The notes: generated from the letters alone by a model not told the origin. Positions 10,270 through 24,260 are shown, counted from the first letter of the stretch. The stretch: DNA of 64,000 bases from Avena insularis (GCA_023614405.1 CM042697.1:470066792-470130791), one strand, 5' to 3'. Program-made: numbers and translations.

Positions 10270-13259
10270 ACATAAAGTCCCCTATTTACTATATTTGGTC
10301 ACAATCGTAGAAAAGGTTCGTCCAAAAATAGAAAATAGACTGTTCTCGTTGGCGGCTTTGTCGAAGACACCATAGCAAAAAATGTGCTAATATAGCAAAA
10401 GACCTCGCCGGAGACATCACCGGGACTCTTCATGGAGACATCGTAACAAAACCTTTTATACTATTGTAGAAAAACTTCATAACGATTGTGACGAAGGATA
10501 ATTTTCACGATCCCACCGACAATCTCATTTTCAAAGATCGAAAAAGAGTTTATTTGTTTGATAATCGACACGCGCCGGCAGGTTTGGATCTCAAAGACAA
10601 AGATTGGTGTAGTGTGGAGGATTTACTCAAACTTTATTCATAAGTTGACCGAGATATTGTACAAGGAGTTTACGAGAAGGATCGATGGGTTTATAACAGT
10701 ATCCATCAAAAATATAAATCTAAGATTTATGACTAAGCCTAATGGCTATGTCGTGGGCGAATATGGCATGTTAACTTCAGATAATATCTTCATGCATATA
10801 TATAGACATTGATGTAAGAGTATTTCTTAGTCACGGCAGGTTTTCATCTTGTCTTTCATGTTATCTTCGATCTCTCTTTGATGCATGTATGGTCTTCGGG
10901 AATCCTTCGGAGTTGTCTTGTAGCCCCACAGACGAGGTCGGTTGAGAGCATCAGGATGTGGGCCTCCAAGTCGCGGACGCTAGGATCTTCGTGGGCAGGA
11001 ATGTGGATGAGAGCCTATGTAAAATACAAGCCCAAATTAACCTATCACCTGAGAAGCCCTCAATCAGTACCTTTAATAAGACAACCTTCCTTTATCCTAG
11101 CTCTTGCTTCAACCTTCGACTAATGAGCTCGACGACTTCAATAACTAGGATGAGGTAGGTCTGGTGAACCTTAGAGACCTAACAGAAAAGATCTTTGGTG
11201 TATATCAATGACGCGAAGGGATAGTCCTCCAAGTGTCATTATCTCTAGAGCAGGCCTAGTAACTTATCTCTTCTCGGATGTCCTAGGGTAATGGGCTTGC
11301 GACGAGATCCTGAAAAGACGTTAAAAACGGAGAAAAACATGTTTCTAATAAGGGTATAAAATACCTTTAATGACTTGAGGAGGTCTCCGAGTAAGAGAGT
11401 TCTCTTCATGACGTGGAGTACCGATCCGAGCGGTCGCTCGTGTATCCTTGTATCCTCGGGTCCAGACGAGACGATGCATGTCATGACGTGAGTAGGTAAT
11501 ATTAGGGTTAAGGTACGGCTCGGGACGACACAGACAATGACGTTGCTGAGTCACTGAATTTTGATCCCGACCTAGGCAGGACTCTAAGAGAGAATGAGGT
11601 CTTTCTTGCATTGCATGGCAGCGAGGGCCTAAATCTGAACCGCTATGTGTGCTCCCATTGATAAATGCATGTTGTAGTGTACAATTCATTGGCATAACAC
11701 TTATAAAAGTTCTCTTCCGTAAATATTACAACCCTCAGAGTGGTGCAACAGAACCGTTGCGGGTCCAACTATCATTTTTTCCTTGTTCACAACAAAAAAG
11801 AATTACAAACTTTGAGATCCTCCTCGGTCCAATGAGGATTCACGTATGCAAACAAATTTAAAAGCACTAGCTTGAGGGACAATGGTATTACGAAGCTAAG
11901 TACCATTGGAGATTTGCAACTTTATTGGGTACAGATATAAATTGCTCAGCCCGACTATCCTACGCGTGCAATTCTACTCCTCTAGTTTCACGTCTTCTTT
12001 TCTTTTTATAAACTCTATTCCATAATCTACATCTTCAATGTCTCGTGAGAGATTAGGTTCCTCGTAGTAAACCTCTCCCGGTTGATTCTTTTGTAGTTGA
12101 TGTATTTTTGATCTTCGGTATACCTAAGCAAGGGTTTTAAGAAGGTACAAGCGTACTTAACATGTTCTATGGTGGTTGTTTGATGCACTATCTACAACCA
12201 TGGATACGAATTCTAGGCTCATGACTTGTTTTTGAAATGCGTTTCTTTGAAAAGGTGATTTTTAGTTTTAGAAAATCTATGTTCGGTAGTACTCATGGTT
12301 GTATAGGGCTACACAGAGTCCCCTTCCTGTCGCATTCACAATCCTTTACCAATATATGGAGTGACATGCCACGTTTCATACACTCTTAAGAGGGGTACTA
12401 CTTTTTTCACAAATGACCTTAAGCTTGAGTGCATATATAATAGGATATGCCTTCTCGTTCAAATTTCCTTTTGTTTAAGACTCAGTTAAAGATCCAAGCC
12501 AATCATTGTCCTTCATCACGATCCCGCAGTCCATCCTTTGTAACGAGTTTCGGTCACGAGACCTACGCTCAATTACCATCCCTTCAAATATCCTAAGTCG
12601 TCATTCCGCAGCAAAAAAAAATAGGAACGTTTCGGACTCCCATCCGCTGATCTCTACTTTGGGTCACAACCCTACTTAAGATACGAGGACATGCAAAACA
12701 AAAAAGGTACAACCGACTTTCCCTTCCCATAACAGAACTTGTGGTCAGTGCATTTACTACGGCGCAAGAATTACTGATTATATTGGTTGTTAATCCTATT
12801 ATATATTTCCCACACAATGAAATATCCACCACCTAATTTACCAATCATGTATATTCTCTTATGCCTTTTTATTTTCTCAAAGAACTAGCAAATATATTCC
12901 ATGCTTACTTCCCATTACTTAAGTGTCTATGATTGAATGAAAGAAAAATAAATAAAAAGGTGATTCTAAGACCAAATAGGATGTTATGAAATTTGCTTTA
13001 CTTTTGCACTTTACATGCTTAATTGTCCATAGTACTTTTATTTGTACAAAATGACATATTGTTAAGCATGGATGTAGTGCATAAGAGATATCACTTTATA
13101 ACTCATTTGCTTGTTTCTATTCCTTAAAGAATGAACCATTTTAACTTTGTGTAGCAATGATCATTACCTATAATACCCAACATAAGAAACAAACTCCAAA
13201 GTCCATGTTTAAGTTTATCACCTTTATGCTCGAGGACGAGCATAGGTTAAGCTTGGGGA
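10270..13259. other. Unresolved repeat DNA, probably the 3' internal part of a Gypsy-type element
   Basis: No protein domain was recognised on either strand. The segment ends in 'ctcgaggacgagcataggttaagcttgggga' (13220-13259), whose last part is a polypurine tract of the kind that precedes the 3' LTR of grass Gypsy elements ('gaggacgagcata...aagcttgggg'). The rest (10270-12900) lacks intact reading frames. Confidence 0.4.
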
Positions 13260-14688
13260 TGTTGTTGCATGTAAAATCATACATGAACTTTGTAGTTTAT
13301 TGATACATATTTGCAACTTATTAATGATATGTTTTACATTGATTTATGGGGATTTACCAATGATCCCCTTTATTTTGGTTATAAATTTGCAGAACATGAA
13401 TCCCCTATTTGTATATTTTTATCTTTCAGGGACCTAAACGGAGTCAAATTGACCTAGGATTTTTCGAGGATTACTTTTATGAGAAGACAATGACTTGGAG
13501 CACTTGGACCTTACGAGCGGGTCCTAGAGGCCCAAAAGAGGACAGGTGGCACAACACATGCTCGTTTCCACCTCGAGCATCGCTTGCCGTCCATCTTCAG
13601 CCCTAATTCAAAGTCTTGACCTAAAAACGTCTATAACATCTCCCATGACGCGTCCTTCGAGGAGGCAGCGCAGAAACATAGAAACACCAAAACAGAGACA
13701 GAACTAGCAAATATTGGAGGCGGAAACACCGTCGGATCCGCTGCTGGTGGAATCTCTACCTTCTCCAACATATCCATCATCATCACCATGATAAAGAGGG
13801 AGTAGTTCACCTCTGGATTGTGGGTTTATGGTAGTTATAGCTTGATCAATTTATTTATTATGCTATCATGTTTTAGTACCATATGAGTTGTCCAACATGA
13901 TTATGGTCATCTATCTAATTCCTATTTGGTGGATCTTTATTCTATCTGTTGATATTTGAGATTAGAATTATATTGTGTGTAAGATGTAGTAGATGCATAT
14001 TATGTACCCGTTCTTAAGTACTTGTTTTGATCCAACATGTATGAGGGTGTGTGGGGGGGGGGGGCGTGTGTATTAGTTGGAGTAATATGGTGGTGGTGAT
14101 TGGATATGATAGCAAAATTCGAGATCCACTATGGCTTTTACCTTTATTTTGTTATCTTACTAGGGATTACGTGAATAAATGTGTTATAATATCATCTAGA
14201 GAGAGCCAAGATAATCTTGTTTATTTAAGGTAGCACATTTGTTATTCAAACATCATGTAAAAGTACCACAGGCTATATTCTGTTTATTCTTAATTCTAAA
14301 TTGTGGAGTTTTCCCTTTCTAGAGGAGTATAAGTAAGTTGTGTTGCATCATATTTAAAATAGGACGCGATGCCTATATGAATACTTATGATACACATAAT
14401 GAAGTTTCATCAATATTATATTGCTTATGATTTTTTTATGTCCATTACACCTTATGAGGCAATAGACAAGTGAACCCATAATTCACTATCCACTTTTTAT
14501 AATAAGAAACAACTTTACATCACTTTTATTATCTTTTATATTTTATGCATTAATTAAATAAAAAAATACAAAAACACTTTTACTATCAGCAAACAGGAAC
14601 AAAAACACAAAAGACCTTTACCTTATTTTTTAATTCTTGTCTAGTTATAGATTATTTTTATTTTTATTTAATTATAAGTTTTATTAAT
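13260..14688 (+). mobile_element. LTR of an older Gypsy-type element, split by the composite insertion
   Basis: It starts TGTTGTTGCATG directly after a polypurine tract, as a 3' LTR should. At 14688 it is interrupted by the composite element. After one copy of the TTAAT duplication is removed it continues at 40584 and plausibly ends ...TTGACAACCACA at 40609, for a total of about 1455 bp. A partner 5' LTR is not in the upstream sequence, so the element is truncated. Confidence 0.6.
14684..14688. repeat. Target-site duplication TTAAT, left copy
   Basis: The 5 bp just before the first LTR equal the 5 bp just after the last LTR (40579-40583). Confidence 0.9.
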
Positions 14689-15613
14689 TGATACGTGCAA
14701 AATGTATCTACTTTCCTGAACACTTTTGCTATTGTTTCTTCTCTAAACTTATGTGATTTGGATACAACTAACACGGACTGATGCTGTTTTCAGCAGAATT
14801 ACCTTGGTGTCTAGTTTTTGTGCAGAAAATCAACTATCAGGAAAAATCCCGGAAAATATGCCAAAATTCTATTTCACTAGAAGATCCACGAAGCCAGAGT
14901 ACGAGAAGGAGTGGAGGCCTGAGGGGCCCATAGCCCTGCCAGGCGCGGGACAGGCCTGGCCGCGCCTGGGGGTGAGGCCACCTCAGGCACCCCCTCGGCC
15001 TCCCTCTTCGCCTATAAGACGCCTCTTGACCTAAAAACCGAGGGAGGTTCGTCGTTTTTCCAGAAAGAGTTTCGCTGCGCCGCCACCACCAGAAACCAAG
15101 ATTCGGAACCAGAAACTCCATTCTGGCACCCTATCGGGACAGGAAATTTGGGGAGGATCGCCGCCATTGTCATCACCAACGCCTCTCCATCAACCATCAA
15201 TGTTTCCCACATCCATGAGTGAGTAATCCCTTGCTGTAGGCTATGGGGATGGTAGGGATTGGATGAGTTCTATCATGTAATCGAATAAGATTGTTAGGAT
15301 ATGGTGCCTAGTATCTCTATTAGTGCTATTTGACTTTGTTGCAACTTGTTGTGCTTAATGCTTGTCACTAGGGCCCGAGTCCATGATCTCAGATCTAAAC
15401 TTATTTTTGAATCATTATGATGGTATTGTTTGTGATCATATCTGCAAGTTGTGTACATATATCATTGTCCGGATTCAAAGGCCCCGAAGTGATAGAAATT
15501 GGGACAACCGGAGGGGGTGGCTGTGATGTGAGGATCACATGTGTTCATGGAGTGTTAATGCTTTTCTCCGGTGCTCTATTAAAAGGAGCACCATAATTGC
15601 CAGTAGTTCCCTT
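14689..15613 (+). repeat. First LTR of the composite, 3' end deleted
   Basis: It matches the start of the other two LTRs up to 'ccagtagttccctt' and then jumps to sequence equivalent to the distal internal region of unit B (near 29830). The junction has the duplicated motif 'aattgccagt' on both sides, a filler-like repair signature. About 450 bp of LTR and the gag/protease region are missing. Confidence 0.85.
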
Positions 15614-17248
15614 AATTGCCAGTGGTCATATGAATGATTGCTTGCATTGTTTTATTCATAACTTGGTATGATATTATGGTATCCTCCTCTGAATGTTTCA
15701 TGTGAATTGACTTGGCATATGCTCACGCATGCATATGACTAAACAATAGTCAGTAAGCCTAGATGATTTATTTTGCCTCTCAGTTCTTGTATTACTTTCA
15801 TGTCATAATTAGTCCTGTTTTATTGCAATCATGATTATGACAGTTATTGCTCTCTCGTTTGTTGCTCCCTCTCTATTTCTAGCCTTCACTTGTACTGTGT
15901 ATGAGCTCTACTTGTGCATCCAACTCCCCAAAACCAATATTGCCAATAGTGTCCACCATACCTATCTATTAGCATTATTTGCTATTTCAGTGCATATTCA
16001 TTATGCCTTGTTTTCTTCCAAATAAAATGTTTGTTTGCTTTGAGAAAGTTAGTTAGTAAAGCTCTCACGAACTTGATGGCACACTTTATTTCTTGTAACT
16101 TAATAAACCTGAACCATTGTGACTTGTCCATGAAATTTATATGCTTGCAAATTATAGGCTGGGAATTGGCAGAACCGTGTTGTCATGGGAACGCTTTCAA
16201 CACTTATAGATATATATCCAGTTGATATCATGCTCTTTTGTTTGTGGATGTCGTCGGTGTGAAATAAAAGGGGAGCTTATGAGTTCATGGAGTTATATAT
16301 GTGTTAGAGAAACGCCTGGGCCGCTAGCCTAATCCATGCCTAATCACGGTGGAAACTTGCAGCATCACCATAATGAGCAATCTGTGAAGCATCCTCAATA
16401 AAAATCTATGCAGATAGTAAATAAAAAGATCGCTGAGATGCTCATTGTCTGCTTGCCTTGTCCTTTTGGTTATGGGATAGCTCATGTACCATGTGCAAGG
16501 GGTACCCCGTTGGCGGTTCTCTATGATACGCATGTATTTATGATGACAAGAACTTACAGGTAACTAAAGTTGAGTAGCATGAGGAGCGACCCTCGTACTC
16601 AAGGGACATGGTATTTCTAGTTTATGGTCTGTCAAGCATATAACTCAGATTGGACCTCACTTTCACCTTAACCATCTAAAGATGCCTATGATAGGGGCAA
16701 TGAGAGCTCAAAGCTAATGAGTACCTTACTTTCAGCATTTGGAAACCTTTCAAACTTTTCAAAACCTTTTCACTTCCTTGTTGAGTCACCACTTATTCTA
16801 TGAGCACCTTCTTGAGAGCATAGTTGTCATTCTTGTGTTTGTCTCAAAACTTGGTTAATTATGTCATGACTTTGATGCTTGTATCTCTGATATCTTTACT
16901 TCCAGTCTTCACTTGAACTTAAGAGGTGCCTTGGCATTTATATTGTGCTCTAGAAACAAAGGCAAGCGAGATACCACTCAATCATACCTTCTTATGAGCA
17001 TTGGAATGTTGCTTATGTTTATGTTCCATGCTACTTATTATTATTGAGTTGGTTTCTCTTCATAGCTTGCAATGACTATTGAGTAGACTTAGTTGCATAC
17101 TTCTTATTATGAATAGTTTAAGAATCTACTCCTATGATGAGAATATATACATCATATGAAGCAAATGTGTTCGTGAAAGTTCTTTTATCGCACTCAGTTT
17201 TCAACTGAATTGCTTGAGGACAAGCAATAAGCTAAGCTTGGGGGGAGT
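15614..17248 (+). mobile_element. Internal region of deleted unit A
   Basis: Non-coding 3' internal DNA matching 29826-29953 plus 37693-39194 of unit B. It ends in the polypurine tract 'aagcttggggggagt' just before the next LTR. No gag or pol is left. Confidence 0.8.
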
Positions 17249-18629
17249 TGATACGTCCAAAACGTATCTACTTTCCCGAACAATTCTGTTATTGTTTCTC
17301 CTCTAAACTTGTGTGATTTGGATACAACTAACACGGACTGACGCTGTTTTCAGCAGAATTACCTTGGGGTCTAGTTTTTATGCAGAAAATCAACTATCAG
17401 GAAAAATCCCGGAAAATATGCCAAAAATCCTATTTCACCAGAAGATCCACGGAGCCAGAGTACGAGACAGAGTGGAGGCTGAGGGGCCCACACCCCTGGC
17501 AGGAGCGGGCTAGGCCTGGCCATGCCTGGGGGCTGCGGCCACCTCAGGCACCCCCGCGGCCTCCCTCTTCGCCTATAAGACGCCTCTTGACCTAAAAACC
17601 GACGGGGGTTCGTCTTTTTCCAGAAAGAGTTCCGTTGCGCCGCCACCACCTGAAATCAAGATTCGGAACCAGAAACTCTGTTCTGGCACCCCGCCGGGAC
17701 GGGGAATTTGGGGAGGATCATCGCCATCGTCATCACCAACGCCTCTCCATCAACTATCAATGTTTCCCTCATCCATGAGTGAATAATCCCCCGCTGTAGG
17801 CTATGGGGATGGTAGGGATTGGATGAGTTATATCATGTAATCGAATAAGATTGTTAGGGCATGGTGCCTAGTATCTCTATTAGTGCTATTTGACTTTGCT
17901 GCAACTTGTTGTGCTTAATTCTTGTCACTAGGGCCTGAGTGCCATGGTCTTAGATCTGAACTTATTAATGAATCATTATGATAATATTGTTTGTGATCTT
18001 ATCTGCAAGTTATGTACACATATCATTGTCCGGATCCAAAGGCCCCGAAGTGACAGAAATTGGGACAACCGGAGGGGATGGCTGTGATGTGAGGATCACA
18101 TGTGTTCATGGAGTGTTAATTCTTTGCTCCGGTGCTCTATTAAAAGGAGCACCTTAATTTCCAGTAGTTCCCTTGAGGCCCCGCTGCAATGGGCTGGCTG
18201 GACAAAAGATGTTGTGCAAGTTCTCATTGCGAGCATGCATGACTATATATGGAGCACATGCCTATGATTGTTTAGTACTTAGATGCTTATTATCATTTAT
18301 CTGCAATTGCCCTAGATCTTGAAGTTACACGTTTAGACTCGTCCATGCAATGCTCGTCCATCCATCCCTATGCCTATCGCGCTCATATCCTACTGTTTGC
18401 TACTGTTACTATTGTTCCTGTTTTGCTGCTGTTGTTGCTTGTTGTTGCTACTACAAAATGTTGCTACTAATAAACTTCTGTGAGCAAGAACTATTTCCAG
18501 GTGTAGCTGAATTGACAACTCAGTTTTTAAGGTTTGTAAGTATTCTTTGGCTCCCCTTGTGTCGAATCAATAAATTGGGTAATACTACCCTCGAAGACTA
18601 TTGCGATCCCCTATACTTGTGGGTCATCA
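17249..18629 (+). repeat. Middle LTR, shared by units A and B
   Basis: 1381 bp, TGATACGTCC...TCATCA. It is preceded by a polypurine tract and followed by 'agactattttctggcaccgttgccgg', the conserved post-LTR region of Triticeae Gypsy elements that holds the primer-binding site. Confidence 0.88.
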
Positions 18630-18718
18630 AGACTATTTTCTGGCACCGTTGCCGGATAGCATAGCTTTATTTGCAAGTTCACTTGGATCTATTATTGTTC
18701 ACTGCTACTCCTTTCATC

Positions 18719-18860
18719 ATGGGGATGTCTCGTGATGGAAAGTTTCCTATTTTACCATCCACTACAAGAAGAGGTACAGTCCTAAACACCTCTGTTGCTC
18801 TTGATTCACCGTCTGTTATAAGTAAGCTTGTTACACCACCACCATATACTCATGCTACAC
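18719..18860 (+). pseudogene. Gag, 5' part (unit B), interrupted by a solo LTR
   Basis: The reading frame opens at ATG 18719 (MGMSRDGKFPILPSTTRRG) and is cut at 18860 by a solo LTR. After the insertion and one TACAC copy, coding resumes at 20252. The acidic, Ser/Thr-rich start is typical of the N-terminus of Gypsy gag proteins. Confidence 0.65.
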
Positions 18861-20246
18861 CAATACGTCCAAAACGTATCTACTTTCCCGAACTCTTTTT
18901 CTATTGTTCCTCCTCTAAACTTGTGTGATTTGGATACAACTAACACGGATTGGCGTTGTTTTCAGCAGAATTACCTTGGTGTCTAGTTCTTGTGCAGAAA
19001 ATGAACTATCAGGAAAAATCCAGAAAATATGCCAAAAATTATATTTCACCAGAAGATCCACGGAGCCAGAAGACGAGACGGAGAAGGGGCCTGGGGGGCC
19101 CACACCCCTGCCAGGCGCGAGCACACCACTAGTCGCGCCTAGGGGTTGCAGCCACCCAGGCACCCCCTCGGCCTCCCTCTTCGCCTATAAGATGCCTCTT
19201 GACCTAAAAACCGGGGAGAGGGGGTCGATAGTTTTCTTGAAAGAGTTCCGCTACGCCGCCGCCACCAGAAACCAAGATTCGGATCCAGAAACTCTGTTCT
19301 GGCACCCTACCGGGACGGGGAATTTGGACAGGATCATCGCCATCGTCATCACCAACGCATCTCCATCAACCATCCATATTTCCCTCATCCATGAGTGAGT
19401 AGTCCCCTGCTGTAGTCTTGGGGATGGTAGGGATTGGATGAGTTTTATCATGTAATCGAATAAGATTGTTAGGGCATAGTGCCTAGTATCTCTATTAGTG
19501 TTGTTTGACTTTGTTGCAACTTGTTGTGCTTAATGCTTGTCACTAGGGCCCGAGTGCCATGATCTCAGAACTAAACTTATTATTGAATCATTATGATAGT
19601 ATTGTTTATGATCTTATCTGCAAGTTGTGTACACATATCATTGTCCGGATCCAAATGCCCCAAAGTGACAATAATTGGGACAACCGGAGGGGATGGCTAT
19701 GGTGTGAGGATCACATGTGTTCATAGAGTGTTAATGCTTTGCTCCGGTGCTCTATTAAAAGGATCACCTTGATTGCCAGTAGTTTCCTAGAGGCCCCACT
19801 GCCACGGGCTGGCTGGACAGAAGATGTTGTGCAAGTTCTTATTGCGAGCACGTATGACTATATTTGGAGCACATGCCTAGGATGGTTTAGTACTTGGATG
19901 CTTGTTATTATTTATCTGCAATGCCCTAGATCTTAAAGTTACATGTTTAGACTCGTCTATGCAATGCCCGTCCATCCATCCCTATGTCTACCGCACTCGA
20001 ATCCCACTGTTATTGTTACTGTTACTATTGCTCTTGTTCAAATGCTGCTGTTGTTCTACTGTTGCTACTACAAACTGTTGCTACTGATAAACTTCTGTGA
20101 GCAAGAACTATTTCCAGGTGGAGCTAAATTGACAACTCAGTTGTTAAGGCTTGCAAGTATTCTTTGGCTCCCCTTGTGTCGAATCAATAAATTGGGTAAT
20201 ACTACCCACGAAGACTGTTGCGATCCCCTATACTTGTGGGTCATCA
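18861..20246 (+). mobile_element. Solo LTR of the same family, inserted in gag
   Basis: 1386 bp matching the composite's own LTRs, with the 5' TG mutated to CA (CAATACGTCC) and the normal end GTCATCA. TSD TACAC is exact (18856-18860 and 20247-20251). A solo LTR forms when the two LTRs of a complete insertion recombine. Confidence 0.9.
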
Positions 20247-20251
20247 TACAC

Positions 20252-21274
20252 ACACTGCTACTACTGCTGAATTTGAAACTGCTTTTGACACTCATGATGT
20301 TACTTCTGTTGTGCTTGATGCGAGTGGTTCATTAGGTCCTTTCCTAGACGCTACTATGGCTAGTCTAGGAAATACTGAAACTCCTAGTGAAGACACGGTT
20401 ACACCTGCTAGCTCACCTGAGTCTAGAGAGTATGATATTAATGATGGTTACATTGAGTTTACTGATGAATTTATTGAAGAGTGCCAAAACACACATGGTG
20501 CTAGTGTTATTAAGATTCTCCTTGAGAGACGTACCATTATTCCTAAGTTGTCCTAAGTTTACCACTTCTCCCATAGATATTAAAGATAAAGATTATTATT
20601 TCTCTCTTGATTTATCCTATTTGGACATTGTTGAGAAAGAACCTTTTTGTGGGACTGAAAATGAGAGAGTTGTAGCTCATATGAATGAGCTATCTACTAT
20701 GAGTGCTTTATTCTCTGATGACTTTAAGATGTGCAAGTACTTTGTTACTAAGATCTTCCCTTTTTCACTAAAAGGAGAAGCTAGGGCTTGGTTTAATAGA
20801 TTACCTCCTGGATCCATTGATAGTCCTAATTGTTTGATTGCTTCTTTCTTCCAGAAATATTTTCCTCCCAGTGCTAGACATGCTGCTTTGCAGAGACTTT
20901 TTGATTTTAAACAGGGAGAAGAAGAGAAATTGCCTGAGTCATGAACAAGGTTCTGTGCCTTGATTCATGCATATCCTGGATGTCCATTACCTAAAAATGA
21001 GCTTCTTGATATTTATTATAATGGACTAACTAATGATTCTAGGACATACCTAGATAGCTTTGCTGATTGTGTTTTCAGGAAAAGAACTCCTACAGATGCT
21101 GAAGAATTAATGGATAAAATAAGCAAGAATTATGATGATTGGACTTCAACTGAGCTAAATACACCCGAGCCTATTAATCCCGAACCAGTTGTGGTTGAAC
21201 CAGTTCCAATACCAACACCAAAGAAGAGGGGAGTTATTGCATTAAATGATGAAGTGATGAAGGAAGCTAAGAAA
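20252..21274 (+). pseudogene. Gag, retrotransposon gag domain (broken)
   Basis: The gag core is clear: FPFSLKGEARAWFNRLPPGS, FFQKYFPPSARHAALQRL, FDFKQGEEEKLPES and a following alpha-helical stretch match the Retrotrans_gag family of Gypsy elements. Breaks: a frameshift near 20550 at the duplicated 'cctaagttgtcctaagttt', and a TGA stop at 20942 in a position where Trp is usual. Coding continues in the same frame to 21274, where another insertion interrupts it. Role in a working element: forms the virus-like particle. Confidence 0.85.
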
Positions 21275-22689
21275 TGTAGAGGTCCCAACCTTTAATAAGG
21301 TAAAAGATCCATGTGTTTACAATGCTAGTCCCTGGATCAATAGCTAGCATCCACGGTTAAGATGTAATATCAAGAAACAAAGGTCATAATACAACTTTAT
21401 AACCAAGAATAAAATAATTCATTACATCTTACATAGCTCATTTGGATATTTCATTACAATGCAGCAGAAATAACTATAGCATGGAGTCCTTCATCTTCAA
21501 AGTGCCACAGGCAATCATGTTGGTTGTAGACTTGTAATCCTATTCAACACACTTCACTAACATCAAACAAACCTGCAACATAATAAGTTACAGCCACAAG
21601 GGTCAATACTTTTGAATTGTATTGGCAAGTGATACTATGGTAGTATAGTGGTAATTATCATCTATATGCATTTGGCTAAGTGGAGCTTAGGTTTGCTTTG
21701 CTCAAAATAGATTTTCCTTATCATTTGAAAACACTAAGTTTTGTTTGGCAAAAATCACCCAAGGCATCTACCAATCATTGATTGAAGATCCTTTAACCCT
21801 TGTTCAACCACAAGTTTTAACTTAGAAATTTGGGATGAGGAGATCCTTGATAGCTTCATGTCTTGATGCTCAAATTGTCCATTGCCGGGGACACGGCTAA
21901 GTACTTAGATTTTACTCTCTCGAGAGGTGGTGCACTTTCCCCACAAGACTCGACATGCATCGAGACAAGATCTTTCAGAAGCCTTCCCTTAGACCAAAAT
22001 GGACGCGTTCCCAAACCTATCACCCCCTACCACCAACTGTCCATCTAGCTAAGTTATTGCATCCTATATGATCCAGGCAGAGCCCATAATGCCATGTGGC
22101 TACACTTGAAGCTTCTCAACATTTAACATCTCAAATCTCTTTGTTCCTGGGTGGCATTCCACAAGTGAGATACACCAGGGTAGGCCATGAATATGGGGCC
22201 CTGAGTAACCACTCAACATAATCAATTCTTTCCATTCCACCCAGGTGATTCATTCACATAGTTGTTTTATTAAACAAAACATAAGTCATAGACTTAGAAA
22301 TATTTCATAGCATGAATATAATCCACCCTTGTTTTCTACTAGCTAAGCTAAGCATGATAGTAGTAGGAATCTTAACTTAAGGAAAATTCTACTAAGGCAT
22401 CATCTACTAGGATTTCCCATGGCATAGCATACTTAGTAAAATTCCATGCAAGTCCTACTTAGAAATATCACTAATGCATAGTGAAAATAATGGGACAAAA
22501 GTATGAAGCACCACTTGCCTTTTTATTAGGGAATATATATTCACTCCTTGATCTTGCAATAGTCACACTCTTCAAATTTCACTACAATTCAATCAAGCAA
22601 GGCACAATTTCAAAACTAACATTCAAACAATTCACCACATAGAATAAAAACAAAGCAATGCATGCAAGCATGCAAAATATTGTTTTGTT

Positions 22690-23290
22690 TGGAAAATTGG
22701 TTTCGAATAGGTTATAAACATTTTAAAACTCCTATTGGTCATTTATAAAAGTGGCAAAACCATTTGATATTAAGTTAGTGAAAATGGCCACTTTAAATCC
22801 CTTTTGTTTTGCTAGAATTGATTTTATTCAAAGAATAATTTCTAGTGTTAGCCAAAATGCTTTTAAACACCAATATTAATGTTTATGGTCATAATGTTTT
22901 AAAACAATTCCATTTGCAAAGGGTTTCATCCAAAATCCATTTTTAAATCAAAGCAACATTTTATTTTGTTGGAAATGCCTTTAAACAAAGTAATAATTTT
23001 CTAGGGTTCACCAAATAAATTTATAAATCCTAAAACTTGGTGTTTAGGGTCAGAGAGTTTAATTCAAACCATTTTCAAAAGGTTTTACTCAAAAGGCATT
23101 TTTAAAACATATTCAACATTTTTATTTAACTAGAAATGCTTTTATTCAAAGATTTATTCCCTAGTATCACAAAATATATTTTTAAATCCAAAAGTTGGTT
23201 TCTATGGTCAGTAGGTTCAAAACAATCCATTTACAAAAGATTTTACCCTAAAAACATTTTTAGAATGAATTTTATACACAAAATATGCCT
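22690..23290. repeat. Degenerate tandem repeat, about 160-bp period
   Basis: The block 'ttattcaaag.ataattt.ctagtgt' recurs at about 22825, 22985 and 23147, each followed by 'aaaat..tttttaaat' and '.tggtcag...ttcaaaacaatccattt' blocks. It lies within the 4.5-kb insertion. Confidence 0.7.
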
Positions 23291-23639
23291 AAACATGTTT
23301 CTGCAAAAACAACTAATTTTCCAGAAGCAAAACACTAAACAAAGGGTATGGTTGGATAGTATTCTTTTTTCTGATTCCATTGATATAAAATTTGTAAAAT
23401 TTGGACGTGTAGATTTAAAGTTATGAATTTTTCAAATCTAAACATCTAATAGACATGTTTCTGTTTTTAAAACAAACTACATGCCACGTGTCTTGATCTG
23501 ATTCGCTGGTACCGGTTCGGCGGGATCGATCAACGTGGTGCGTTGGATTTAAAGTATGTCGTGCGGCACAGAGTACTACGTACCCTTTCAATAAGTCATC
23601 TATCGCATCCGTCAGATCTAAATCGAATGGCTCTAATCG

Positions 23640-24260
23640 AATCAACCACAAACTGGCGGCGCTGCGGCGGTGGATGGAGGCGGAGCACTCTGGCAGTGGC
23701 GTCGCCGGCGATACAGGAAGCGAGAGAAGGAGGGGAAGGGATCACCGAGTTCGTGTGATCTCGATGATGCTCGACGTGTCCTTGGTTGGCGAAGGGGCGC
23801 ACGGTAACGGCGGCGATTGCTCACCGGAGATGATGACGACGTCGGGCGTCTCTGTTCATCGTCGTTGGCGAGGGTACAGGTCACACCAAGGAATGAAAAA
23901 GGTTGCGTTGTGCACAGAAGAGGCGAGTACAAGTGCATCCAGGAGAGGGGGAGGCACGGTCGAACTTTACCTAGGGACGTCGCCAGAGCGGATGCAGACG
24001 ACGGAGGAGCTCTGTTCGTCGAGGTTGCGACGTTACAGGGCACGCGCGGCCAAGCGGGCGGCACTAGGAGGTGCAGGAGATGTTGGCGAGCAAGCTCGGG
24101 TCAAGCAGGGACTATGAGGGTGATGGTGTTGGCCGGAATCGCCACAGTGGCTCGTCGGAGACAGTGTCGGTTGCAGGGGAAATTGGAGCAGCCCTCGGGC
24201 GGAGAGGAGGTGGAAAGTGAGGGGAAAGAGAGAGGAGTCGTGGGCGTTTAGTAGGGCGCG
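23640..24260. other. GC-rich core of the 4.5-kb insertion, open in several frames, no gene recognised
   Basis: Overlapping open frames on both strands here reflect high GC rather than a recognised protein. LTRs of this size often carry a GC-rich transcribed block. Confidence 0.4.

Noticed and set aside
14051..14066. Poly-G run as a functional signal
   Set aside because: A simple homopolymer slippage tract inside an old LTR.
23674..24251. Overlapping 140-residue frames as host genes
   Set aside because: They lie in the GC-rich core of an LTR-type insertion, are open on both strands and show no domain.
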